From: Chryseobacterium gotjawalense | Lineage (GTDB): Bacteria; Bacteroidota; Bacteroidia; Flavobacteriales; Weeksellaceae | Reading direction: 5' to 3' | NCBI RefSeq assembly: GCF_030012525.1 | Contig: NZ_CP124855.1 | Location: forward strand, 744,001-808,000 | DNA: 64,000 nucleotides | Shown here: positions 54,525 to 63,932 of the stretch, one piece after another | Layout: each line of letters opens with the position of its first letter | Position numbering within the stretch: the first letter of the stretch is position 1 | Notes under the pieces: generated by a model | Told to the model about the DNA's origin: nothing | What the model saw: the letters and a program-made list of their open reading frames with translations, nothing else | The model's database searches: none | Translations under genes and position numbers: made by a program

Positions 54525-54532
54525 CAAATGTA
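54525..54532 (-). promoter_or_regulatory. Candidate -7 box of the GHMP kinase gene
   Basis: Minus-strand TACATTTG, full match to TAnnTTTG, 30 bp before the start codon. Confidence 0.5.
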
Positions 54533-54611
54533 CGTAATTTTAATTTAACAACTCTGCAAAAATAAGCAATTATTAAGCTAAAATTACAAAAGCAATACCA
54601 ATCTGAAACTG

Positions 54612-56093
54612 CTATTTTTCTTTCCCCATTTTTACTTTCAAAAACCGGATTAATACCAGTCCTACAAAGAAAAAGGCCGACATCGATAAAGCGGAATATC
54701 TCATATTATGGTATTTTTCAATGATGGTTGCAAAAATGAATGTCCCAATAATGATAGCTATTTTTTCCAATACATCATAAAAACTAAAGAAGGTCGTATT
54801 ATCCATACTATTTTCCGGCAATAGCTTTGAGTAGGTAGAACGCGACATTGCCTGCAAACCACCCATTACCAAACCTATAATTCCGGCTATTACGTAGAAC
54901 TGGATTTCTACATTTGGATTTTCTTTGTTGAGGAAATATGCTGATAAACAGGCTACAATCCAAAGTACAATTGCAATCGAAATTACATTCTTATTCCCAA
55001 TTTTGCGGGATAAGCGTGAGAAAACAACTGCTCCGATAATCGCTTCAATCTGAATTAATAATAAAGTCATAATTAATTTATCCTGTTCCAGATTGATTTC
55101 GCTCTTCCCAAAAAGTGTCGCCATCAAGAAAATGGTTTGCATTCCAACGCTGTAAAAGAAGAAACTCGACAGGAAAAATTTCAAATTTCTGTCCTTAAAT
55201 AAAACCCTCCCAACTTTAAATAATTCCCTAAAGCTTTGCTTAGCAATATCAAGGTAAAAGTGAAGATTATCATTTAAAACCACCCAAATTCCCCCTTGTT
55301 CTTCATGTTTTTCAAAAATATTTTTATAATTCAACAGCACCAAATCTTTTGGTAATTGTTCTTTAATATTACCAAATTGGGGCAAATGCTTGAAAGTGTA
55401 CTGGGAAAAACCAAACCACCACGCTCCTGTTAGCAGAAAAGAAATTCGGGTATAAATTTTCGCCTGCTCCGCATCTTTAGCAAAAACCTGAATGAGCAAC
55501 AAACAAATTACCACTAAAACAACAGAACCTAAATAGCCATATACATACCCTTTTGCAGAAAGTGCATCCTGCTTATCGGGAGTTGCAATATCCGGCAAAA
55601 AAGAATTATAGAAGACTAAACTCCCCCAGAATCCGACACTGGCCGTAATGCTGAATAATAAGCCCAGAAATACATTTTGCATTCCCGTAAACATCGCTAA
55701 ACCCATACAGGAAGTGGCTCCCAAATAACAAAAAAATTGCAGAAATGATTTTTTGTTCCCAATCGTATCTGCCAACGATGACAAAAATGGTGACAGCAAA
55801 ACTACAATCAGAAATGAAATGGTCAAAGAATATCCGTAAATCGCATCTGGCTGATACTCTTTTCCGAAAATCTTAATCATGTGCCGAACAGGAACTTTAA
55901 TCCACTGTCCGGTTTCTTGCACGTACTCGCTTTTCTCAGAGGCCGTGGTAAGAATCGAATAATAAATCGGGAAAATAGTCGATGTAATGACCAATGAATA
56001 AACAGAATTTGCCCAATCATACAAAGCCCAGGCTTTCATGATCTTTGGATTATTCTTGATATTTGGAGTTTGTAGAGATTCGTTTTCCGACAT
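54612..56093 (-). CDS. MFS transporter of the UMF1 (Atg22-like) type
   Basis: 493 residues, twelve predicted helices, with the family opening KAWALYDWANSVYSLVITST and the later loops SFLPDIATPDKQDALSAKG and MGGLQAMSRSTYSKLLPENS. Relatives of Atg22 export amino acids from vacuoles in fungi; the bacterial substrate is unknown. A minus-strand box, TACTTTTG (56111-56118), lies upstream. Confidence 0.88.
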   Translation of the reverse strand: MSENESLQTPNIKNNPKIMKAWALYDWANSVYSLVITSTIFPIYYSILTTASEKSEYVQETGQWIKVPVRHMIKIFGKEYQPDAIYGYSLTISFLIVVLLSPFLSSLADTIGNKKSFLQFFCYLGATSCMGLAMFTGMQNVFLGLLFSITASVGFWGSLVFYNSFLPDIATPDKQDALSAKGYVYGYLGSVVLVVICLLLIQVFAKDAEQAKIYTRISFLLTGAWWFGFSQYTFKHLPQFGNIKEQLPKDLVLLNYKNIFEKHEEQGGIWVVLNDNLHFYLDIAKQSFRELFKVGRVLFKDRNLKFFLSSFFFYSVGMQTIFLMATLFGKSEINLEQDKLIMTLLLIQIEAIIGAVVFSRLSRKIGNKNVISIAIVLWIVACLSAYFLNKENPNVEIQFYVIAGIIGLVMGGLQAMSRSTYSKLLPENSMDNTTFFSFYDVLEKIAIIIGTFIFATIIEKYHNMRYSALSMSAFFFVGLVLIRFLKVKMGKEK

Positions 56094-56110
56094 TTTTTTA
56101 ATTTATTAAA

Positions 56111-56118
56111 CAAAAGTA
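56111..56118 (-). promoter_or_regulatory. Candidate -7 box of the UMF1 gene
   Basis: Minus-strand TACTTTTG, full match to TAnnTTTG, 17 bp before the start codon. Confidence 0.45.
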
Positions 56119-56192
56119 ACAAAACCATTAAGAATCTGCTGAAAAAATAAACAGTTATTCTTAATGGTTTGATTGAAAGACTATTAAATATT

Positions 56193-57371
56193 CTATAAGT
56201 TTTCGATAACAATGGCCGAAGCTCCGCCGCCGCCGTTGCAAATCGCCGCTGCACCGTACTTGCCGTTGTTTTGTTTCAAAACATTAATTAAAGTAACAAT
56301 AATTCTGGAACCTGAACTTCCAAGCGGGTGACCTAAGGAAACCGCTCCACCGTTCACATTCACTTTAGAACTGTCAAGACCCAAAATTTTATTATTTGCT
56401 AAACCCACAACCGCAAACGCTTCATTAAATTCAAAAAAGTCGATATCTGAAATTTCTAAATTGGCTTTTTTCAACGCGATAGGAAGTGCTTTTGAAGGTG
56501 CCGTTGTAAACCATTCCGGAGCCTGCGCCGCATCAGCATAAGAAATAATTTTTGCTAAAGGTTTTAATCCTAATTCTTCCATTTTTTCTTTGGACATCAA
56601 AACCAAGGCAGATGCTCCGTCATTTAAAGTGGACGCGTTTGCTGCAGTTACCGTTCCATTTTCTCTTTGGAAAACGGTTGGCAAAGTCCCGATTCTGTCG
56701 AAGTTTACTGATTTATATTCTTCATCTTCAGAAAAAATAATTGGATCCCCTTTTCTCTGTGGAATTTCAACGGAAACAACTTCGTCTTTAAATTTACCTT
56801 CGCTCCAGGCTTTTGCCGAACGTTTATAAGATTCAATTGCGAACTGATCCTGATCTTCTCTCGTAATTCCATATTCGGCTGCACATTTTTCTGCACAGAC
56901 TCCCATGTGAACTTTATTGTAAACATCCGTTAAACCGTCGAGCACCATTCCGTCCAACATCTTAACATCGCCTAATTTAGTAGCATTTCTTGCATTGTAA
57001 TAATGTGGAACTGAAGACATATTTTCCATTCCACCTGCAACGATTACGTCCTGGTCACCTGCTTTGATGGACTGTGCAGCCATCATCACGGCTTTCATTC
57101 CTGAGGCACATACTTTATTGACGGTTGTGGCGGGAGTTTCATTGGATAAACCTGCTCCCATTAATGCCTGACGAGCGGGTGCCTGGCCTTCTCCGGCCTG
57201 CAGAACATTTCCCATATATACTTCCTGAACGTGTCTCGGGTCAAGATTTATTTTGTCTAAAGCACCTTTAATTGCAGTTGAACCTAATTTTGTAGCCGGA
57301 ACTGAGGCCAAACTTCCCAAGAAACTTCCCATTGGAGTTCTCACTGCTGATACGATGAATACTTCTTTCAT
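56193..57371 (-). CDS. Acetyl-CoA C-acetyltransferase (biosynthetic/degradative thiolase)
   Basis: 392 residues. The nucleophile lies in VNKVCASGMKAVMMAAQS (about residue 90). It also has the FNEAFAV block, GGAVSLGHPLGSSGSR and the C-terminal CNGGGGASAIV. Overall it resembles AtoB-type enzymes that make acetoacetyl-CoA from acetyl-CoA, which would feed the mevalonate pathway, or work in beta-oxidation with the nearby etfAB. Both remain possible. Confidence 0.9.
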   Translation of the reverse strand: MKEVFIVSAVRTPMGSFLGSLASVPATKLGSTAIKGALDKINLDPRHVQEVYMGNVLQAGEGQAPARQALMGAGLSNETPATTVNKVCASGMKAVMMAAQSIKAGDQDVIVAGGMENMSSVPHYYNARNATKLGDVKMLDGMVLDGLTDVYNKVHMGVCAEKCAAEYGITREDQDQFAIESYKRSAKAWSEGKFKDEVVSVEIPQRKGDPIIFSEDEEYKSVNFDRIGTLPTVFQRENGTVTAANASTLNDGASALVLMSKEKMEELGLKPLAKIISYADAAQAPEWFTTAPSKALPIALKKANLEISDIDFFEFNEAFAVVGLANNKILGLDSSKVNVNGGAVSLGHPLGSSGSRIIVTLINVLKQNNGKYGAAAICNGGGGASAIVIENL

Positions 57372-57416
57372 TATGTAGAATTTATATTTATTTTAAGTAC
57401 GCCAAATTACAAAAAA

Positions 57417-57441
57417 AAACACACTTTGAAAAAGTGTGTTT
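57417..57441 (-). terminator. Terminator after the nucleoside permease gene
   Basis: Perfect 11-bp stem AAACACACTTT/AAAGTGTGTTT with a 3-nt loop; on the minus strand a long T-run follows. Confidence 0.85.
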
Positions 57442-57454
57442 GGTATTTTAAAAA

Positions 57455-58714
57455 TTAGTGCGTTAGGTCGGCAATAACTTCCGGATCGTGCTTATGTTTA
57501 AACATTATGGCAAATAATATCGTAATTACTAAGGCATAACCTGCGAAAACAAGCCAGATTTCCTGCCACATTTTATCACCATTTTCGAGCGTGAAATATT
57601 GTTGGATTAACCAACCGCTTAACAGACTTCCACCAATTGCACCGAAACCATTAGTCATCATCATAAACAGACCTTGTGCAGATGAACGGATTTTATAATC
57701 AGTTGTTGTTTCCACGAAAAGAGATCCCGATATATTGAAAAAGTCAAATGCCATCCCATAAACGATACAGGAAAGAATGATCAATCCTAAACCAAAACCT
57801 TCCGGTCCGCCATAAGCGAAAAATCCGAAACGTAAAACCCACGCAAACATCGATAATAGCATCACATTTTTAATTCCGTATCTCTTTAAAAAGAAAGGAA
57901 TTGCCAAAATAAATAACGTTTCTGAAATCTGCGAAATTGACATGATCAACGTGGAACGTTTTACGACAAAACTGTCAGCATATGCCGGGATTTTCCCAAA
58001 ATCTGATAAGTAGGTATCGCCGTACATATTGGTCAACTGCAGCGCCGCACCCAGAAACATTGAGAATAAAAAGAACAACGCCATCTTGTAATCTTTAAGT
58101 AAAGAAAACGCATTAAGTCCTAATTTTTCTGATAAAGTAGCATTGGCAGGAATTAAATTCTGCGGCGGACACTTTGGCAACGTGAATGCATAAATCCCTA
58201 AAATAAAAGCCACAGCAGCCGCAATATAAAACTGAGATCCTGAATCTTTATTTCCTGTAAGATTGGTAATCCACATGGCTACAATAAATCCGATTGTTCC
58301 CCAGACACGAATTGGTGGGAAAACCTTTACAACATCGTAATTATTATTTTTCAGAATGTAATAAGCGATAGAATTCGACAGAGAAATCGTCGGCATATAA
58401 AACATCATCGCGATGAGCATGATCCAAAAGAAATTTTCAGGAGTCGAGATAGAAGGCAAGAATACGAGAATAATCCCGTAAAGAATATGCAGGATACCGT
58501 ACAGTTTTTCTGCATTTACCCACCTGTCAGCGATGATTCCTACAAGAGCAGGCATTATAAGAGAAGCAATTCCTAAAGTCGCAAAAACTTTTCCAAATTC
58601 CTGACCACCCCAGTGTTTTGTTCCGAACCAGTATACGCCAATAGTAATCAGCCACGCTCCCCAAACAAAAAACTGCAGGAATGACAGAACGGTTAGTCTT
58701 AATTTTAAATTCAT
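57455..58714 (-). CDS. Nucleoside:H+ symporter-like MFS permease (NupG/Nuc_H_symport type)
   Basis: 419 residues, twelve helices, with the family pattern LSFLQFFVWGAWLITIGVYW at the start and SIAYYILKNNNYDVVKVFPP (about 110-130), ending in a His-rich tail KHKHDPEV. Relatives import nucleosides; other sugars cannot be excluded. It starts 15 bp after the DUF151 nuclease gene and should share its transcript. Confidence 0.85.
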   Translation of the reverse strand: MNLKLRLTVLSFLQFFVWGAWLITIGVYWFGTKHWGGQEFGKVFATLGIASLIMPALVGIIADRWVNAEKLYGILHILYGIILVFLPSISTPENFFWIMLIAMMFYMPTISLSNSIAYYILKNNNYDVVKVFPPIRVWGTIGFIVAMWITNLTGNKDSGSQFYIAAAVAFILGIYAFTLPKCPPQNLIPANATLSEKLGLNAFSLLKDYKMALFFLFSMFLGAALQLTNMYGDTYLSDFGKIPAYADSFVVKRSTLIMSISQISETLFILAIPFFLKRYGIKNVMLLSMFAWVLRFGFFAYGGPEGFGLGLIILSCIVYGMAFDFFNISGSLFVETTTDYKIRSSAQGLFMMMTNGFGAIGGSLLSGWLIQQYFTLENGDKMWQEIWLVFAGYALVITILFAIMFKHKHDPEVIADLTH

Positions 58715-58729
58715 AATATTATTAAAATT

Positions 58730-59326
58730 TTAGTCGATTTTATTTTTTCTACGTTTTATTTCTTCCTGAATTTCTAAAGCTGCATCGAAATCTTCGTCTT
58801 TTACAGCATCTTCCAGCAGTTTATTGAGTTCTTCTGAACTGAGTGCGGCCAAATTTCCTTCCGGCTCCGGTTGCTGATCTGCATCAGTTTCTTTTGAAGG
58901 CGCATCGAGTTCCAGTAAAATACCTGCTTCATTTAAAACCTGTTGTGTGGTATAAATAGGTGCATCAAAACGGACAGCCATTGCTACAGCATCAGAAGTT
59001 CTTGCATCTAAGATAAGCTCCTCTTCCGTCGTCTTATTTTTAAAATTGATATTAGAGAAAAATACGCCATCAATAATTTGATAAATAATGACGGAAGTGA
59101 TCTCAAAATGAGTGGCCAAAACGAATTTGGAAAATAAATCGTGCGTAAGGGGCCGCGGTGGATGAATATCTTTTTCTAGACCTAATGAAATAGACTGTGC
59201 TTCAAAATTACCGATTACAACCGGCAGTTTGACATTGCTTTCCTCATGTTCCAAAAGCAGGGCATAAGCGCCAGATTGCGTTTGGCTGTAGGAAATTCCG
59301 CGAATGGTTAATTTTTTATAATCCAT
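58730..59326 (-). CDS. Bifunctional-nuclease (DUF151) family protein with UVR motif
   Basis: 198 residues. The DUF151 domain (KLPVVIGNFEAQSISLGLEK, RTSDAVAMAVRFDAPIYT) is followed by an acidic linker and a C-terminal UvrB/UvrC-type motif (LEDAVKDEDFDAALEIQEEI). Plant relatives were described as dual RNase/DNase proteins; bacterial members are little studied. The -7 box lies only 4 bp before the start codon. First gene of a two-gene unit with the nucleoside permease. Confidence 0.88.
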   Translation of the reverse strand: MDYKKLTIRGISYSQTQSGAYALLLEHEESNVKLPVVIGNFEAQSISLGLEKDIHPPRPLTHDLFSKFVLATHFEITSVIIYQIIDGVFFSNINFKNKTTEEELILDARTSDAVAMAVRFDAPIYTTQQVLNEAGILLELDAPSKETDADQQPEPEGNLAALSSEELNKLLEDAVKDEDFDAALEIQEEIKRRKNKID

Positions 59327-59330
59327 GAGA

Positions 59331-59338
59331 CAAATATA
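59331..59338 (-). promoter_or_regulatory. -7 box abutting the DUF151 start codon
   Basis: Minus-strand TATATTTG, perfect TAnnTTTG, 4 bp from the ATG, implying a leaderless or near-leaderless transcript. Confidence 0.55.
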
Positions 59339-59467
59339 AATGAAATTTTCACATTATGAGTTTTGATCCGTCTTTTTTGTTAAAAAATAAAACAAAAATC
59401 ATGAGTAATTTACAAAAAAAAAGTCCAAAATAAATTCTGGACTTAAGTTGATATTCAAAAAAGGGAT

Positions 59468-60415
59468 TTATCCTTTCAAGGCTTTAATTTTCTCAGTTAA
59501 TTGCGGTATGATCTGGAATGCATCTCCTACGACTCCATAATCCGCAGATTTAAAGAAAGGAGCTTCGGGATCGCTGTTGATAACCACAATTGTTTTAGAA
59601 GAATTCACTCCTGCCAAATGCTGAATTGCACCGGAAATTCCGACCGCGATATATAAGTTGGGCGAAATTGCTTTACCGGTTTGTCCAACGTGTTCAGAAT
59701 GTGGTCTCCAGCCGATATCAGATACCGGTTTTGAACAGGCGGTGGCGGCACCTAAAAGATTGGCCAGGTCTTCAATCATTCCCCAGTTTTCGGGACCTTT
59801 CATTCCACGACCCGCAGAAACTACGATTTCCGCTTCTTTCAAATCCAGCTTTCCTGAACTCTGTTCGTGAGAAATTACCTTGGTATCTTCATTTGCTACC
59901 GATAAATTTTTCACTTCTTCTGAACCTGAAACTGCATTTTCTTTAATACCGAAAGCATTTTGAGAGACAGTTACAATAACTCCAGCCGCGTCTGCCTTAG
60001 CGTGCATGATTCCTTTTCCGGAAAAGGCTCTTCTTTTGACCTGGAAAGGAGAAAGGCTTTCTGGAGCTTCCAAAGCGTTGGTAATCAGAGAATAACTCTT
60101 CATAATTGCCAACATCGGTGCAACAGATGAAGCGTCAGTGGTGTGTGGGAATACGATAATATTTCCGTCTGCAACTTCGTTTACCGCCTGTGCATAAGCT
60201 TTCGCACTGAAACCTTTTAAACCTTCATCTTTAATATTAAGGACTTTGTCTGCCCCGTATTTATATAATAAATCTGAAGAATCGGTAGGATTAATGGAAA
60301 TTGCGGTAACGGTTTCTCCATTTTTACCGGCGATTGCTTTCGCATAAGAAACTGCCTCGAATGCTGCTTTTTTATAGATTCCGTTTATATTTTCTGCATA
60401 TACGTATATTGCCAT
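59468..60415 (-). CDS. etfA: Electron transfer flavoprotein alpha subunit
   Basis: Takes electrons from acyl-CoA dehydrogenases towards the quinone pool. 315 residues with the FAD-binding C-terminal block: VSAGRGMKGPENWGMIEDLA, VSDIGWRPHSEHVGQTGKAI and YIAVGISGAIQHLAGVNSSK, and KTIVVINSDPEAPFFKSADY. Second gene of the etfB-etfA pair, 25 bp gap. Confidence 0.95.
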   Translation of the reverse strand: MAIYVYAENINGIYKKAAFEAVSYAKAIAGKNGETVTAISINPTDSSDLLYKYGADKVLNIKDEGLKGFSAKAYAQAVNEVADGNIIVFPHTTDASSVAPMLAIMKSYSLITNALEAPESLSPFQVKRRAFSGKGIMHAKADAAGVIVTVSQNAFGIKENAVSGSEEVKNLSVANEDTKVISHEQSSGKLDLKEAEIVVSAGRGMKGPENWGMIEDLANLLGAATACSKPVSDIGWRPHSEHVGQTGKAISPNLYIAVGISGAIQHLAGVNSSKTIVVINSDPEAPFFKSADYGVVGDAFQIIPQLTEKIKALKG

Positions 60416-60440
60416 GATTGATTTTGTTTAAAGGTTAGAA

Positions 60441-61187
60441 TTAAATTACTTTCGCTTCTTCGTGAAGTAATCTTACCAATTCATCAAGGTTGTCGGGAGC
60501 TACCATTTTCACAGCTGCTCTCGCCGGTACAGCATCAAACGAAACTGCGTCCACTTTTACTTCATTATTAGCCGGTTCATGAACGGTTAAAGGTTTTGAT
60601 CTGGCAGACATAATTCCACGCATATTCGGGATAATTAAATCTTTCTCATCAACCAATCCTTTTTGACCTGCAATCACCGCCGGAAGTTTTACCGAAATCG
60701 TTTCTTTACCGCCTTCAATTTCTCTTACTGCAGTGGCTTCAGCACCATTCACTTCCAGGCCAACACAGGCATTTACGAAAGGTTGATTTAATAACTGAGC
60801 TACCATTCCTGGAACTGCTCCACCATTATAATCGATAGATTCTTTTCCACAGAAGATTAAATCATAACCGCCACTTTGCGCGATATTTGCGATTTCTTTC
60901 GCAACAGAATAGCTGTCTTTTGGTTCAATATTAATTCTGATGGCATCATTTGCACCGATGGCCAATGATTTTCTGATCACTGGCTCTGTGCTGGCATCAC
61001 CGACATTAATTACGGTAACGGTTGCTCCGGCAGATTCTTGTAATTTGATTGCTTTGGTTAATCCGAACTCATCTAATGGATTAATCACCCACTGAATTCC
61101 ATTTTTGTCGAAAGCAGATTTGTCTGCTGTAAAATTAATTTTGGACGTAGTATCTGGAACACTACTGATACAGACTAATATTTTCAT
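60441..61187 (-). CDS. etfB: Electron transfer flavoprotein beta subunit
   Basis: 248 residues with the AMP-binding pattern of EtfB: VINPLDEFGLTKAIKLQESA near the N-terminus, LIFCGKESIDYNGGAVPGMV, and the conserved GLVDEKDLIIPNMRGIMSARS, here near residue 180. It starts the etfBA operon. It supports the beta-oxidation role of the thiolases in the window. Confidence 0.95.
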   Translation of the reverse strand: MKILVCISSVPDTTSKINFTADKSAFDKNGIQWVINPLDEFGLTKAIKLQESAGATVTVINVGDASTEPVIRKSLAIGANDAIRINIEPKDSYSVAKEIANIAQSGGYDLIFCGKESIDYNGGAVPGMVAQLLNQPFVNACVGLEVNGAEATAVREIEGGKETISVKLPAVIAGQKGLVDEKDLIIPNMRGIMSARSKPLTVHEPANNEVKVDAVSFDAVPARAAVKMVAPDNLDELVRLLHEEAKVI

Positions 61188-61279
61188 GTGCTAATATTTA
61201 TTGTTTTACTGTTGGCTAAGATAAAAAATTATTTACTATGCATGCATAGTATTTAGAAAAAATTATATTTCATACATAA

Positions 61280-61984
61280 TTAACCTTTTGGCTGTAAAGG
61301 TCTAATCTCTATTTTACTGGCTAAAGTGCGTGGATTCATTTTAAAAATATCCATGATCAATTGACCAATATCTTCGGGTTGAATTTTCCAGGCATCTTTT
61401 TCCGATGGTTCATTTCCATTAAAATGAGTAGAAACCGAACCCGGCATGATGGTGGAAACTTTAATGTTGTATTTTCTCAAATCAAGCATTGCAGCTTGTG
61501 TAAAACCTACTGCGCCAAATTTTGAAGCATTATAACCCGAACCGTTTTCAAAAAAATTGGTTCCTGCTAAACTCGAAATGGTGATAAAATACCCTTCCGT
61601 TTTTTTAAGCTCTTCAACCGATGCTTTCAAAGTGTGAAAAATTCCGGTAAGATTGGTGTCAATCATTGAAGACCATTCTTCAACAGAAAGTTCATCTACG
61701 GGTTTAAAAATTCCGACGCCCGCATTTGCAATGACGTAATCAATTTTTCCAAATTTTCTGATGATTTCGGCAACTGCATTTTTTTCGTCTTCAAAGTTTT
61801 TCACATCAGAACCGATCCCAAAAACAGGTGCTTCCATGGTCGATAACTGTTCTGCAACTTCTATCGCATCCTCTTTTCTACGTCCGGAAATTGCGACGGT
61901 GATTCCATGTTTATGGAGTACTTCTGCGATTCCTAAGCCGATCCCCTTTGTTCCGCCGGTAATATAAGCGACTTTATTTTTCAT
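61280..61984 (-). CDS. Short-chain dehydrogenase/reductase
   Basis: 234 residues, a Rossmann NAD(P) oxidoreductase: TGGTKGIGLGIAE (cofactor loop), NAGVGIFKP, the Ser of ITISSLAGTNFF, and catalytic YxxxK in GYNASKFGAV. It resembles 3-ketoacyl-ACP reductase-like SDRs of unknown substrate. No operon partner within a close distance. Confidence 0.88.
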   Translation of the reverse strand: MKNKVAYITGGTKGIGLGIAEVLHKHGITVAISGRRKEDAIEVAEQLSTMEAPVFGIGSDVKNFEDEKNAVAEIIRKFGKIDYVIANAGVGIFKPVDELSVEEWSSMIDTNLTGIFHTLKASVEELKKTEGYFITISSLAGTNFFENGSGYNASKFGAVGFTQAAMLDLRKYNIKVSTIMPGSVSTHFNGNEPSEKDAWKIQPEDIGQLIMDIFKMNPRTLASKIEIRPLQPKG

Positions 61985-62109
61985 GATGTATTATTTGCTT
62001 AAAGATAAAAAAAGTCTGTGACTTAGAAGAATTTCTGTAATTTTAAGAAGACAACAGCTCTATTTTGGAAATAGATCAGTTTAAAAAATAATGGTTTAAC
62101 AGTAAGAAA

Positions 62110-62133
62110 AAAGCACCTTAAAAAAAGTGCTTT
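62110..62133 (-). terminator. Terminator after the M20 peptidase gene
   Basis: Stem AAAGCAC/GTGCTTT with a 10-nt loop; on the minus strand the stem is followed by further T residues. Confidence 0.7.
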
Positions 62134-62137
62134 CTAT

Positions 62138-63517
62138 CTATTTGGAATAATTCTCAAAGAAAAGTGGAATACTTTCAATTCCTTTATAAAAATTAAACAA
62201 GCCGTAATGCTCATTCGGCGAGTGAATCGCATCGGAATCTAAACCAAATCCCATTAAAACAGATTTTGCTCCCAGAACCTGTTCGAACATCGCGGTGATT
62301 GGAATACTTCCGCCACTTCTGTAAGGAAGAACTTCTTTTCCGAAAGCAGTTTCCATAGCAGTTTTCGCCGCTCTGAATTCTTTGGTATCGCTTGGCAAAA
62401 CATAAGGCATCCCACCATGGTGCGGAGTTACTTTTACTTTCACATTTGCAGGAGCGATTTTTTCAAAATAGGTAGTGAACTTTTCCGTGATTTCTTCTGG
62501 AGTCTGATAAGGAACCAATCTCATTGAAATTTTAGCAAAAGCTTTTGATGGAATGACCGTTTTCGCGCCTTCACCAATATAACCGCCCCAAATTCCGTTG
62601 CAGTCTAAGGTCGGACGGATCGAGGTTCTTTCTAGAGTCGTATATCCTTTCTCCCCTTCTACTCCATTCAAACCGATTGATTTTTTGAAATGTTCCTGAT
62701 CGTCTTTTAACTTGTTCATTTCAGCTCTTTCTTCAACAGAAACAGTTTCTACATTATCGTAAAAACCATCTATCGTAATATGTCCGTTTTCATCAATTAA
62801 ATTGGCAATCATTCTCGAAAGAACGTGAATCGGATTCGGAACTGCGCCTCCGTACAGACCGGAATGTAAATCCCTGTTTGGACCTTCCACTTCAACTTCT
62901 ACATAACTCAAACCTCTCAAACCGGTGGTTACCGTTGGTTGTTCGTTGGAATAAATATGGGTGTCGGAAATTAATATAACATCGCACGCTAATTTCTCTT
63001 TATTTTCATTCACGAAATCTTCCAGACTTTTTGAACCAACTTCTTCTTCACCTTCAAAAATAAATTTTACGTTACAAGGCAAAGTATCGGTTTTCATCAT
63101 CGCTTCAAATGCTTTGATGTGCATGAAAAACTGACCTTTATCATCGGCTGAACCTCTGGCAAAAATGGCACCTTCAGGGTGAATTTCAGTTTTCTCAATA
63201 TACGGTTCAAAAGGTGGTTTGGTCCACAACTCCAGTGGATCTGGTGGTTGTACATCGTAATGGCCGTAAACCAAAACGGTCGGTAAATTTTTATCTAAGA
63301 ATTTTTGACCAAAAACAATCGGATATCCTTTGGTCCCGCAAACTTCTACATCATCAGCACCGGCATCTTTCAGGAATTTTGCCACTTCATCAGCACATCT
63401 CAGAACTTCCTCTTTATAAGCAGGATCCGCACTGATAGAAGCTATTTTTAACAATTCAAAAAGTTCGTCAACATAACGCTGTTTATTTTCCTGAATGTAA
63501 TTTAAGGTTTCTTGCAT
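62138..63517 (-). CDS. M20-family dipeptidase
   Basis: Zinc-dependent exopeptidase, 459 residues. Metal ligands and acid/base: HYDVQPPDPLELW (His/Asp), RGSADDKGQFFMHIKAFE (bridging Asp), FIFEGEEEVGS (Glu pair), and the later His near FGLDSDAIHSPNEHYG. It likely splits dipeptides or small N-acyl amino acids in the cytoplasm. No signal peptide. Confidence 0.92.
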   Translation of the reverse strand: MQETLNYIQENKQRYVDELFELLKIASISADPAYKEEVLRCADEVAKFLKDAGADDVEVCGTKGYPIVFGQKFLDKNLPTVLVYGHYDVQPPDPLELWTKPPFEPYIEKTEIHPEGAIFARGSADDKGQFFMHIKAFEAMMKTDTLPCNVKFIFEGEEEVGSKSLEDFVNENKEKLACDVILISDTHIYSNEQPTVTTGLRGLSYVEVEVEGPNRDLHSGLYGGAVPNPIHVLSRMIANLIDENGHITIDGFYDNVETVSVEERAEMNKLKDDQEHFKKSIGLNGVEGEKGYTTLERTSIRPTLDCNGIWGGYIGEGAKTVIPSKAFAKISMRLVPYQTPEEITEKFTTYFEKIAPANVKVKVTPHHGGMPYVLPSDTKEFRAAKTAMETAFGKEVLPYRSGGSIPITAMFEQVLGAKSVLMGFGLDSDAIHSPNEHYGLFNFYKGIESIPLFFENYSK

Positions 63518-63564
63518 TTTATTTTAATTAAAATTATTGAATATCGAACTTTGTAAAAATAAAA

Positions 63565-63592
63565 AAAATGTCCCGCCGAAGCAAGACATTTT
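63565..63592 (-). terminator. UUCG-capped terminator after the small lipoprotein gene
   Basis: On the minus strand AAAATGTC pairs with GACATTTT, and the inner part pairs further around a TTCG tetraloop (TTGCTTCGGCGG), giving roughly a 13-bp stem with G-T pairs, then a T-run of eight. Confidence 0.85.
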
Positions 63593-63610
63593 CTAATATG
63601 TTTTAAATAC

Positions 63611-63880
63611 TTATTTCTTCTCCGCAGAAGCAGCACTGTCTTTTTTAACGGTAACTGCCGGCTGAACTGTAACTTTCGTACTGTCTGAAGTCATCATTTC
63701 GGTAGCTTTTTTAGCGTCTGCCGCCTGCACCGCCGCTGTTGCTTCATCGCTCATCACGTCATCGCTGTATCTTTCGACACCGTCCTGCATTTTCAAAACT
63801 CCTTTATTTCCACCTGCCGGAACTTTTTTACAACTGATAGCTAAACCTGCGATTGCAACGACTAAAATAATTTTTTTCAT
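63611..63880 (-). CDS. Small hypothetical lipoprotein
   Basis: 89 residues from the ATG at 63880; an upstream start at 63919 would put 13 extra residues before the leader and is rejected. Lipoprotein signal ending GLAISCKKVP (Cys 17). The mature part is Ala/Lys/Asp/Thr-rich and probably disordered, with AVQAADAKKATEMMTSDS near the centre. No family recognised. A -7 box, TACTTTTG, lies at 63925-63932 on the minus strand, about 45 bp upstream. Confidence 0.65.
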   Translation of the reverse strand: MKKIILVVAIAGLAISCKKVPAGGNKGVLKMQDGVERYSDDVMSDEATAAVQAADAKKATEMMTSDSTKVTVQPAVTVKKDSAASAEKK

Positions 63881-63924
63881 ATCTACTTGATGATAATTAG
63901 GAATTTTTAAAATTTTCAATGCCC

Positions 63925-63932
63925 CAAAAGTA
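63925..63932 (-). promoter_or_regulatory. Candidate -7 box of the small lipoprotein gene
   Basis: Minus-strand TACTTTTG, full match to TAnnTTTG, about 45 bp before the start codon at 63880. Confidence 0.45.
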
